DNA from: a bacterium
GTDB taxonomy: Bacteria > Planctomycetota > UBA1135 > UBA2386
Reading direction: 5' to 3'
Length of the DNA stretch: 64,000 nucleotides
Assembly (NCBI GenBank): GCA_024743115.1
Contig: JANSXC010000002.1
Location: 474,207-538,206, forward strand
A model generated the notes under the pieces. That model was not told the DNA's origin, did not search any database, and worked only from the letters and a program-made list of their open reading frames with translations. A program made the position numbers and the translations under genes. Position 1 is the stretch's first letter, and every line of letters begins with the position of its first letter. Shown piece after piece: positions 8,912-16,283 of the stretch.

Positions 8912-8942
8912 GGTCGCAGGGACAAAAAACCCGCCTGCGACC
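8912..8942. terminator. 9-bp inverted repeat downstream of the carboxypeptidase gene
   Basis: GGTCGCAGG (8912-8920) and CCTGCGACC (8934-8942) are perfect complements flanking a 13-base loop that contains an A6 run. It lies 73 bases after the stop. On the minus strand the loop is U-rich. It may be a terminator or a small regulatory hairpin. Confidence 0.4.
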
Positions 8943-9029
8943 GGGATCGCGTTGCGTGGCGTCGCGAAAACGTAATTGCAGGACTTCCGCGTCCGGCGAA
9001 ACGCCGGTGACGGACAATCACCGCGCGAC

Positions 9030-9461
9030 ATGAAAGCATTCCTGATCACGAGTCTCTTCCTCGCCGCGACCGCCGCTTCGACCGCGACCGCGCAGACTTA
9101 CCGTCTCACCGAGGTCGGCCAGCCCTGTGGCGCCGATCTCACGGCCCGCCTCGGGTCCACGCGCCAGGGGCCGGCCGTGCAGTTCGGCGTCAACACGCGG
9201 TTCGCGAACGGCCTCGTGCTCCTCGCGGTCGGTAGCCGTCAGCCGTCACCGGTGCCGCTGCCGGGTGGACCGTGTGAGTTCCTCGTCGATCCCCGCGGCA
9301 CCCAGCTCGGGCGACTCGATGCGAACGGCAACGCGCGGTTCGGTTTCCAGATTCCGCCGGCCCTGCCGATCAGGATTGCGTTCCAGGCCGTGGCCGCGGA
9401 CATCACGCCGCGTGGTTTCCGCGTCGCCTCGACCGACGTGGTGCTCCTGGCCGGGCAGTAG
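9030..9461 (+). CDS. Small secreted protein consisting of the shared C-terminal module
   Basis: A 143-residue exported protein. ATG 9030 begins a clear signal peptide (MKAFLITSLFLAATAASTAT, cleavage probably after TAQ at about 22). The mature protein is essentially one module: VGQPCGADL, then VLLAVGSRQPSPVPLPGGPC, DANGNARFGFQIPP and a final IAFQAVAAD strand. The same order of features closes the carboxypeptidase upstream and two larger proteins later in the window. It has two Cys, probably disulfide-bonded. Function unknown; a beta-sandwich that anchors or binds glycans is plausible. Confidence 0.7.
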   Translation: MKAFLITSLFLAATAASTATAQTYRLTEVGQPCGADLTARLGSTRQGPAVQFGVNTRFANGLVLLAVGSRQPSPVPLPGGPCEFLVDPRGTQLGRLDANGNARFGFQIPPALPIRIAFQAVAADITPRGFRVASTDVVLLAGQ

Positions 9462-9477
9462 TCCTGAACCTCGGCTT

Positions 9478-9502
9478 CGCCCGCGGTTTGGCGCCGCGGG
9501 CG
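9478..9502. terminator. 9-bp GC hairpin
   Basis: CGCCCGCGG (9478-9486) and CCGCGGGCG (9494-9502) are perfect complements with a 7-base loop, 17 bases after the stop of the small secreted protein. No U-tract follows. It is the strongest hairpin in this intergenic gap, so a factor-assisted or intrinsic terminator is likely. Confidence 0.5.
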
Positions 9503-9541
9503 TGCTACCGCCAGGGGCGCGAGGCAGTATCGTCTGAGGCG

Positions 9542-12499
9542 ATGACATCGCCGCGGTTCTGTGCCTTGCTGGTGGGGTTCGCCCTGCTCTCGACTCCGCG
9601 CGTGGTGTGCGCGCAGGGGGACGAGTTCGAATTCGCCGACCTGATCGAGGACGCCGAGAAGAAGCTCCTCAAGGGCGAGCTCACCTCGGCAGAGTCGCTG
9701 CTGGACGAGATCTTCGTCTCGCTCGACGAAGATCCCGAGGAGGACCAGCCGGCGCCGGACATCGTGCATCAGGCCCGCGTCCTGATTGCGCGCATCTCAC
9801 TGCGTCGCGGCGACTATGCCGACGCGATCGCCGAACTGGATCGCTTGCCCGCCGAGGCGCAGAAGGCGCGCGCCGCGGTGCTGGTTCGCGCCCGGACGCT
9901 CGGCAAGATCGGGCGGTTCGGCGATGCGGTCACCTGGCTCACGCCGATCGTCGAGCAGGACGGCGCGGACCTCGAGGTCCGTTACGAGATCGGCGCGATG
10001 CATCACGCGCGCGGCGATCGTGGCCGTGCGCGCGACCTCTGGACCGAGAATACCAAGGCCGAGCAGCCGACCGACGGCATGCAGCTGGCGTTCCTGGGGC
10101 GATCGTTCCATCGGCTCGGCGGGCGCGAGAACATCGAGCGCGCCAGTCAGGTGCTGGTCGCGAGCATGAAGGTGCTGCCCGATCGGCCGGAGGCGCGCAC
10201 GAACTACGGCATCCTGAAGTTCGAGGCCTATCGTGAAGCGGCCGGATTCCCGAGCGGCGAGAAAGAGCTCAAGAAGGTCATCGAGAAGCACGGCGACTAC
10301 GAGCCGGCGCTACTCGCGATGTATCGCCTGCGCAGCAGCAACCAGAACCTCGACCCGTCGCGCACCGAGCGGTTCCTGCAGCGGGCGCTGCTGCAGAACC
10401 CGAAGTGTCTCCCGGCGCTCGTGATGCGCGGCGCCAACACGCTCAACGATCGGCGGTTCGAGGCCGCGAAGGGCATCCTCGACGAAGCGCTCGCGATCAA
10501 TCCTGCGGACAAGGACGCGCTGTGCCATCGCGCGGCGGTCGCGTTCCTGCAGGGCGAGATGAACGAATACACCGCGTTCCGTGAGCGCGCGCTCGATGGC
10601 GACTCGGGCTGGTCGCAGCCCGATCGCGTGCTCGCCGATCATCTCGTTCGGCTCTACCGCTTCGCGGACTCGCTGCCGTTCTACGAGGCCGCGCTCGCCG
10701 CTGATCCGAACGACCTCGACGCCCTGCAGGGCTCGGCTCGCGCGCTGGTCTACGTCGGTGATGGAGCCGGCGCCAAGAAGCGGCTCGAGCGCGTGAAGGA
10801 GCTCGCGAAGGGCCTCGTCGATCCGTGGCGCAACAACGCGATCGCCGTGCAAGAATTGCTCCAAGAGGAATACACGACGCTCGAGCGCGGTGGCTTCCGG
10901 TTGCTGATCCACCGCGACGATGCCGAGTTGCTCGGGGCCTACATGATGCCGTTGCATCTCGAGGCGCAGGAGGAGCTCGGTGCCAAGTACGGCGTGCGGC
11001 CCGATGGCCCCGTGACCGTCGAGGTGTTGCGGACGTGGGATGATTTCTCCGTGCGGACGACGGGCTTCCGCGGGTTCACGGCGCTCGGCGCGTGCTTCGG
11101 GCCGTTCATCACGCTCGTGAGTCCGGGGGATCGCGACGTGCGGCGTCAGGACTTCATGTGGGAGGCGACGGTCTGGCACGAATACACCCACGTGTTGACC
11201 CTGGCGTTGAGTAAGCACCGCGTGCCGCGATGGCTGACCGAGGGCTTCTCCGTCTACGAGGAGAAGGTGCGCGACCGAACCTGGGAGCGCGGCATGGACC
11301 GCGAGCTGTTCGACGCGTTCCACAACCAGGACATCCCGCCCGTGCGGTTGCTCAACCGGCTGTTCCGCGGGCCCCGGATCCTGTTCGGCTACTACCAGGG
11401 CGGCCTGCTCGTGGAGCTGATCGCGCGCACGCAGGGGTTCGACAAGGCCGTCGAGATGCTGCGCGCGTTCGGTGACGACCTCGGCCTCGAGGCCGTGTGT
11501 CAGCGCGCGCTCGGGATGAGTTCACGCGAACTCGACCGCAAGCTGCTGGCCTACGTCGAGAAGGACAAGCTGCGCGGCATGAAGCTCGTGCCGCGTTACG
11601 ACGAGAACTCCATCCAACGGCTTCTGATCGCGGCAAGGCGTGATCGCACGGATCTCGACAGCCGGGTCGCGCTCGCCTGGGCATTCCTGCAGCGCAACAA
11701 CCCGGTCGACGCCGGGCGGTGGCTCGCCGAGGTCTTTCGGCAGGATCCCGACTACGCGCCCGCGTTGCTCGTGCGTGCGGAGATGCTTCTGCGCCGCAAG
11801 GAGGTCGAGGCCGCGCTCGACTGCTGGCAGCGCGGTTTCGAGGGTGGTGCGGAGGACTTCGATTCCCGGATTCAGTGTGGTCGTGCGATGCTCAGCCAGA
11901 ACGACCTGACCGGCGCCGAGGACCAGTGGCAGCGCGCCAAGCGCTGCTGGCCGAAGTGCACCGAGCAGGCCAACGCGCCGGAGCTGCTGCTGGCGGCGCT
12001 GTATCGCGATCGCAATGATCGCACGCGCGCGCAGATGGAGATGAAGACCTACTGCCAGCGAACGGCGCGCGCGTTCACGCCGCGGCGGACGCTGGCCGAG
12101 TTCGAGCGCGATGCCGGCAACCGCGAGCAGGAGATCCGCTATCTCGTCGAGTGCAACCGGATCGATCCGTTCGACCGCTCGCTGCACGTCGAACTCGGTG
12201 AGGCCTACCAGGCAGTCGGAAAGCGGGCGCTCGCGGCGCGTGAGTTCGAGATGGCGGCGGCCGTGCCACCGGAACTCGACCGGGCCTACATGCGGCCGAA
12301 CGCGCAGGCACCGAGCCCGGGCGCGGATTCGGAGCTGCAGGCCAAGGGGGAACTCTGGGTTCGAGCGGCGCGGCTGCGCTGGGAACTGGGCGACAAAGAG
12401 AAGGCGAAGGCGCTTGTCAAGCGCGTCCATCAGGAAGCCCGCGGCACCGACGCCGCGGTCGAGGCGTTAGGGTTGGAAGAGGAATGGTCGGGGCGGTAG
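9542..12499 (+). CDS. Secreted TPR protein with peptidase-MA (gluzincin) domain
   Basis: A 985-residue exported protein. ATG 9542 starts a signal peptide ending near residue 25 (VVCAQ). TPR-like helical repeats fill about 30-430 and about 680-950. Between them is a metallopeptidase domain with the zinc motif His546-Glu547-Tyr-Thr-His550 (WHEYTHVLTLAL) and the third ligand Glu567 in WLTEGFSVYEE, all intact. This arrangement is common in planctomycetes and related to DUF1570-like proteins. It is likely an envelope protease or scaffold, substrate unknown. A degenerate relative lies at 34434-35585. TATCGT at 9528-9533 sits 8 bases before the start and may be a -10 box. The stop is 15 bases before the DnaA-like gene. 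Confidence 0.8.
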   Translation: MTSPRFCALLVGFALLSTPRVVCAQGDEFEFADLIEDAEKKLLKGELTSAESLLDEIFVSLDEDPEEDQPAPDIVHQARVLIARISLRRGDYADAIAELDRLPAEAQKARAAVLVRARTLGKIGRFGDAVTWLTPIVEQDGADLEVRYEIGAMHHARGDRGRARDLWTENTKAEQPTDGMQLAFLGRSFHRLGGRENIERASQVLVASMKVLPDRPEARTNYGILKFEAYREAAGFPSGEKELKKVIEKHGDYEPALLAMYRLRSSNQNLDPSRTERFLQRALLQNPKCLPALVMRGANTLNDRRFEAAKGILDEALAINPADKDALCHRAAVAFLQGEMNEYTAFRERALDGDSGWSQPDRVLADHLVRLYRFADSLPFYEAALAADPNDLDALQGSARALVYVGDGAGAKKRLERVKELAKGLVDPWRNNAIAVQELLQEEYTTLERGGFRLLIHRDDAELLGAYMMPLHLEAQEELGAKYGVRPDGPVTVEVLRTWDDFSVRTTGFRGFTALGACFGPFITLVSPGDRDVRRQDFMWEATVWHEYTHVLTLALSKHRVPRWLTEGFSVYEEKVRDRTWERGMDRELFDAFHNQDIPPVRLLNRLFRGPRILFGYYQGGLLVELIARTQGFDKAVEMLRAFGDDLGLEAVCQRALGMSSRELDRKLLAYVEKDKLRGMKLVPRYDENSIQRLLIAARRDRTDLDSRVALAWAFLQRNNPVDAGRWLAEVFRQDPDYAPALLVRAEMLLRRKEVEAALDCWQRGFEGGAEDFDSRIQCGRAMLSQNDLTGAEDQWQRAKRCWPKCTEQANAPELLLAALYRDRNDRTRAQMEMKTYCQRTARAFTPRRTLAEFERDAGNREQEIRYLVECNRIDPFDRSLHVELGEAYQAVGKRALAAREFEMAAAVPPELDRAYMRPNAQAPSPGADSELQAKGELWVRAARLRWELGDKEKAKALVKRVHQEARGTDAAVEALGLEEEWSGR

Positions 12500-12514
12500 T
12501 TTGCGCGGTCCACC

Positions 12515-13822
12515 ATGTTGGCCGTCGTCGTCGAGAGCTGGGAACGCGCGCGCGAGATCGTTCGCCAACGCGCGGGTGAAGCGGCCTACTCGTCCTGGCT
12601 CGGCCAGCTGACGCCCGTTTCGATCGAGCGCGGCACCGTCTACTTCGAGGCCGAGACGCGCTTCGTCGCAGATCGCGTGCGTGCGCTCTTTCGCCCGCTG
12701 CTGCAGGAGGTGCTCTCCGCGGAGATCGGCACTCAGGTGCTCGTGGAGATTCAGTGGCGCGAGAACGGCGGCTTCGACCAGCTCGAGGTTTCGCCGCAGC
12801 GCCCGATCGTCGACGACAGCAACCGGCTGGCGTGGCTCGTTCTGCAAAACCTGAAGAACGGCAAGGAGCTGCCGGCCCAGGTGTTCTTCTTTCACGGCGT
12901 CGAGGGGGTCGGCAAGACGTTCCTGCTGCGCTGGTATCGCGAGCACGCCCGTCGCGAGTTGCTGTGGTTCGATTTGGCGACCTTGCTCAAGGCGTTCCAG
13001 GCCGCGCACCGTGATCAGGCGGATGGACGTTCTGCCGGGCGCGGTGGCGGCAATCGGGGCGACCGCGGCAATTCCGGCGCCGGCAAGTCCACGGACCGCG
13101 GCGTCGGTTCACGACGCTCGCCGATGGATGGCCGGGTCGCTGGCCTCGAGAGCGAGCTCGCGTCGGCCGGGATCCTCGTCATCGACGAGATCCACCGCAT
13201 CGCCGGCAAGTCCAAGCTGCAGCAGTTCCTCGTCCGCGTGCTCGAGCGGCGGGAGCAGGAGCAGCTGCCGACCGTCATGGCGTCGCGCTGGCACCCGCAC
13301 GACGTTCGCGATCTCGATGCCGGTCTCGCGACGCGGTTCCTCGCGGGGTTCGTCGCGCAGATCGAGCGTCCCGGTCCGTTGGGCCGGTTGCGCTACCTGC
13401 GTGCGCTCGAGGGCGCGCCGTCGCGCAACGGTCGGGCGAGCGCGGTCGAGACCATGGCGCGGCAGCTGGACGGGACCTATCCCGAGCTGCGCGCGGCCTG
13501 GTCCCGGGGGCGGACAGGGGCGCCGTCGCGCTATCTCGAGCTCATCGATCCGGGCCGGGTCTTCGGTCGGACGCGGGATCGGGTCGCGGAGCAGTTCGGC
13601 GTCGCAGTGGACGATCTGCTGGGCAAGAGCCAGAGCCGTGCGGTGAGTCGGGCGCGCAAGGTCCTGGCGCTGTTGTGTCTCGAGCAGGGGCTCAGCGGCG
13701 GGGAGGTGGGCCGGTTCCTCGGTGGCCGGACGCGCGCGGCGGTTAGCTACATGGTGCGCTCGCTGCAGACCGAGATGGCGCGATCGGCCGAGCTGCGCGG
13801 CGTGATCGAAGGGCTGCTTTGA
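12515..13822 (+). CDS. Divergent DnaA-like AAA+ protein
   Basis: A 435-residue protein with DnaA architecture. Domain I at about 5-75 starts WERAREIVRQRAGEAAYSSW, as in DnaA. The AAA+ core has Walker A at 128-135 (GVEGVGKT) and Walker B at 220-225 (ILVIDE). The C-terminal helix-turn-helix domain at about 360-430 has VAEQFGVAVDDLLGKSQSRA and ends GGRTRAAVSYMVRSL. In canonical DnaA this last motif is GGRDHTTV, whose DHT contacts the DnaA box; here it is TRAA, so normal box recognition is doubtful. A Gly/Arg/Ser-rich stretch at about 167-205 interrupts the core and contains a second P-loop-like GNSGAGKST (185-193). It is coupled to tmk and the delta-prime gene. It may be a DnaA paralogue, a regulator, or a diverged initiator. 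Confidence 0.72.
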   Translation: MLAVVVESWERAREIVRQRAGEAAYSSWLGQLTPVSIERGTVYFEAETRFVADRVRALFRPLLQEVLSAEIGTQVLVEIQWRENGGFDQLEVSPQRPIVDDSNRLAWLVLQNLKNGKELPAQVFFFHGVEGVGKTFLLRWYREHARRELLWFDLATLLKAFQAAHRDQADGRSAGRGGGNRGDRGNSGAGKSTDRGVGSRRSPMDGRVAGLESELASAGILVIDEIHRIAGKSKLQQFLVRVLERREQEQLPTVMASRWHPHDVRDLDAGLATRFLAGFVAQIERPGPLGRLRYLRALEGAPSRNGRASAVETMARQLDGTYPELRAAWSRGRTGAPSRYLELIDPGRVFGRTRDRVAEQFGVAVDDLLGKSQSRAVSRARKVLALLCLEQGLSGGEVGRFLGGRTRAAVSYMVRSLQTEMARSAELRGVIEGLL

Positions 13823-14478
13823 GCCGGGATCGGGGCACGGGGTCGCGGCCGCCGGGCGCGCGCGGATCCTACTTCGTGCTCGAGGGCGCGGACGGTTGCG
13901 GCAAGAGCTCGCAGGCCCGCGCGCTCTGCAGCTGGCTGGACGAACGTGGTCGCGCGCCGCTCCATGTCCGAGAGCCCGGTTCTACCCCGGTCGGCGAGGC
14001 GCTGCGGCGGCTTCTGCTCGCGCCCGAGACGGGCGATCTCGAGCCGATCAGTGAGGCGTTGCTGTTCTTCGCGGCGCGTGCCGAGCTGGTGCGGAACGTC
14101 ATTGCGCCGGCGGTCACAGCGGGGCGTGTCGTGATCGCCGAGCGGTCCTATCTCTCGACGGTCGTCTACCAGGGTTTCGCGGGCGATGGCAGTGTCGGGG
14201 CGGATTGGTTGTTCGACCTGGCGCGGCAGGTCCATGGCGACTTCCTGCCCGATCGAATCTTCGTGCTCGATGTCGATGCCGAAGTCGGCGCGAATCGCCG
14301 GTCGCGGCGCGTGGCGGATCGCATCGAGACGCGTGGCGACGAGTTCCAAAAGCGCGTGCGTGACGGCTTTCGTGCCGCCGCGCAGCAAGATCCGCGCGTC
14401 GAACTCATCGATGCAAACGGTTCGCTCGAAGAGGTCCGAGCGACACTGTTCGCGCAGGTGCAGGAACGGATTGGATGA
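13819..14478 (+). CDS. tmk: Thymidylate kinase
   Basis: Phosphorylates dTMP to dTDP in the dTTP pathway. The 219-residue length is normal. The P-loop is GADGCGKS at 23-30, and VREPGSTPVGE matches the family REPGGT.xGE stretch. The LID region is Arg-rich (ANRRSRRVADRI). The usual D-R-Y/F-x3-S-x2-AYQG motif appears as ERSYLSTVVYQG, with Glu in place of Asp. The start is TTG 13819, overlapping the upstream stop as TTGA. The stop overlaps the next ATG as ATGA. Coupling with a DnaA-like gene and the clamp-loader gene suggests coordinated supply of replication functions. Confidence 0.9.
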   Translation: MSRDRGTGSRPPGARGSYFVLEGADGCGKSSQARALCSWLDERGRAPLHVREPGSTPVGEALRRLLLAPETGDLEPISEALLFFAARAELVRNVIAPAVTAGRVVIAERSYLSTVVYQGFAGDGSVGADWLFDLARQVHGDFLPDRIFVLDVDAEVGANRRSRRVADRIETRGDEFQKRVRDGFRAAAQQDPRVELIDANGSLEEVRATLFAQVQERIG

Positions 14479-15476
14479 GCGACGCGCGCCTCGTGATACC
14501 GCGCGGTCAGGGCGACGCGCTCGCGACGTGGCTGCGTCAGGCGCGCACGCTTTCGCTGCCACATGCGATGATCGTCGAGGGCGCGCGCGGCGTCGGCAAG
14601 TCGACGATCATGCGCTGGCTCGCAGCGGCGCTGCTGTGTCCGTCCGATCTGGATCAAGAGGGGCCGTGCGGGGTTTGCCGCACCTGCGCGCGCATCGCGA
14701 GCGGACAGCATCCGGACCTGCTCGTGCTCGATCGCGCGCAGGACGAGAAGGATCGCAAGTCCAACGACAAGAGCTTCTACGTCATCAAGGTCGATCAGGT
14801 GCGCAAGGCGCAGGAGGTCTTGCAGCGCCATGCCGTCGAAGGCGGCGCGCGCGTGCTGATCATCGACGACGCGGACTGCACCGAAGAAGGCGCGCAGAAC
14901 GCCTTGCTCAAGACGCTCGAGGAGCCCGGCGAGAACACGTTCCTGCTGCTCGAAGCGACGCGGCCGGAACGGCTCGCCGAGACGGTTCGTTCGCGGGCGC
15001 AGCGGCTGCGCGTGCTGCCGCTCACGGATGCTGCGCTGCTGCGCGAGCTGCAAAAAAACTTTCCGGTGTCGAGCGGACACGAACGGGCGGTACAGGTCGC
15101 CAGCGGCAGCCTCGGCCAGGCCCAGGCGGCGCTGACCGAACACGCGGTACAGCTCCACGATCTCGTGCAGGCGATGCTCGGCAGTGCCAAGGGATTGCGC
15201 CCTATCGTGACCGCTCGGGCGGTCCTCGAGGGGCAGAAGGACCGGCGCTCGGAGATCGAGGCGGCCCGGATGTTCCTGTGGTTGCTGCGCGCCGAGTTGC
15301 GCCAGCGGGCCCAGCGGGTTGCGGCGGCGGCGGACCCTGTCTACGGTGCCGGGGCGACAGAACCATGGACGACGTGGCTCGAACTCACACTGGCAGCAGA
15401 GCAGGATCTGGATCTCATGATCCCGCCCGAGCAGGCGCTCGCGGCGTGTTTGCTCGAATGCGAGGCTCGTCGGTAG
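14475..15476 (+). CDS. holB: DNA polymerase III delta-prime subunit (clamp loader)
   Basis: AAA+ subunit of the clamp loader that opens the sliding clamp. It has 333 residues. The P-loop GARGVGKST (36-44) is intact, unlike the degenerate one in E. coli delta-prime. A Zn module follows with CPSD...GPCGVCRTCARI. Walker B is VLIIDDAD, and NALLKTLEEPGENTFLLLEA is the classic delta-prime/tau stretch. The sensor-1 SRC motif reads SRAQRLRVLPL. Length and the absence of tau-like C-terminal domains favour delta-prime over DnaX. The ATGA overlap with tmk indicates translational coupling. Confidence 0.87.
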   Translation: MSDARLVIPRGQGDALATWLRQARTLSLPHAMIVEGARGVGKSTIMRWLAAALLCPSDLDQEGPCGVCRTCARIASGQHPDLLVLDRAQDEKDRKSNDKSFYVIKVDQVRKAQEVLQRHAVEGGARVLIIDDADCTEEGAQNALLKTLEEPGENTFLLLEATRPERLAETVRSRAQRLRVLPLTDAALLRELQKNFPVSSGHERAVQVASGSLGQAQAALTEHAVQLHDLVQAMLGSAKGLRPIVTARAVLEGQKDRRSEIEAARMFLWLLRAELRQRAQRVAAAADPVYGAGATEPWTTWLELTLAAEQDLDLMIPPEQALAACLLECEARR

Positions 15477-15713
15477 TCAGCCGACCGAGAGTGAGCGGGT
15501 CCATCGTTGCAGAGCCGCTGGTCGCGGCGCTGCCCGCCAGTGAACAGGCTGGTTCGGTCCGTTGTCGTGGGGGAGTCGAGCCGGTCGGTCAACCGTGCTC
15601 GCTCAAGGGCGGTTCCCATTCGGTCGATACTGCTGCCATGCTGCTTGGCCATGCATCCTCGGGTGCTGGTCGATTCGGCAGGGCGCCAGTTCGCACTCGG
15701 AGGAACCGTAGAG

Positions 15714-16130
15714 ATGGCTTCGTCTGACCAAGATCTTCTCGAAGACAAGATCCAAAGCGTCCGTCGTCGTGACCGGCGGTACTCGCGGAACGCGTACTAC
15801 TTCGTGCTCGATGCGCTCGACTACACGATGACGCACCTCGGCCGTGACCAGCTCACGGGTGAGGACCGTCACGTCGGTGGTCGTGAGCTGCTCGCCGGCA
15901 TTCGCGAGTACGCTTCGGATCAGTACGGCCCGATGGCCGACATGGTGTTCGAACGCTGGGGCATCGACGACGCCGCCGACTTCGGCGAGATCGTCTTCAA
16001 CCTCGTCGACGCCGAGCTGCTGAGCCGCCGCGCGACGGACTCGCGTCTCGACTTCGTCGACGGCATCGACTTCCGCGACGAGTTCGAGCAGCGCTACCGC
16101 GAGTCGCTCGAACGCATCGCCGCTCGCTGA
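15714..16130 (+). CDS. Minf_1886-family conserved protein
   Basis: A 138-residue cytosolic protein with the pattern of the Minf_1886 family known from Planctomycetes and Verrucomicrobia: RDRRYSRNAYYFVLDALDYT, then HVGGRELLAGIREYA, MVFERWGIDDAADFGEIVFN and a final FRDEFEQRY. The role of the family is unknown. ATG 15714 has an AGGA-rich site upstream and begins just before the conserved region. The 237 bases upstream hold no other gene that I can support. Confidence 0.82.
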   Translation: MASSDQDLLEDKIQSVRRRDRRYSRNAYYFVLDALDYTMTHLGRDQLTGEDRHVGGRELLAGIREYASDQYGPMADMVFERWGIDDAADFGEIVFNLVDAELLSRRATDSRLDFVDGIDFRDEFEQRYRESLERIAAR

Positions 16131-16169
16131 CGGCCGCAAGGCCGGTCGCCCGCCGACGAATCGGTCGGC
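16131..16169 (+). terminator. Tandem small hairpins right after the Minf_1886 gene
   Basis: CGGCC-GCAA-GGCCG (16131-16144) forms a 5-bp stem capped by a GNRA tetraloop immediately after the stop. GCCGAC/GTCGGC (16152-16157 and 16164-16169) forms a second stem. No U-tract is present. Terminator function is an inference. Confidence 0.35.
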
Positions 16170-16283
16170 CGCCCGGCCGTCGCCAGGTCGATCCGCCGCT
16201 GAGACGAACCCGAGACAGGTTCCGTTGCGACGCCTTCGGGCCGTGCGCTTGAATGGGGCGATCCCGTTCTTCGAGGAGTCCTG

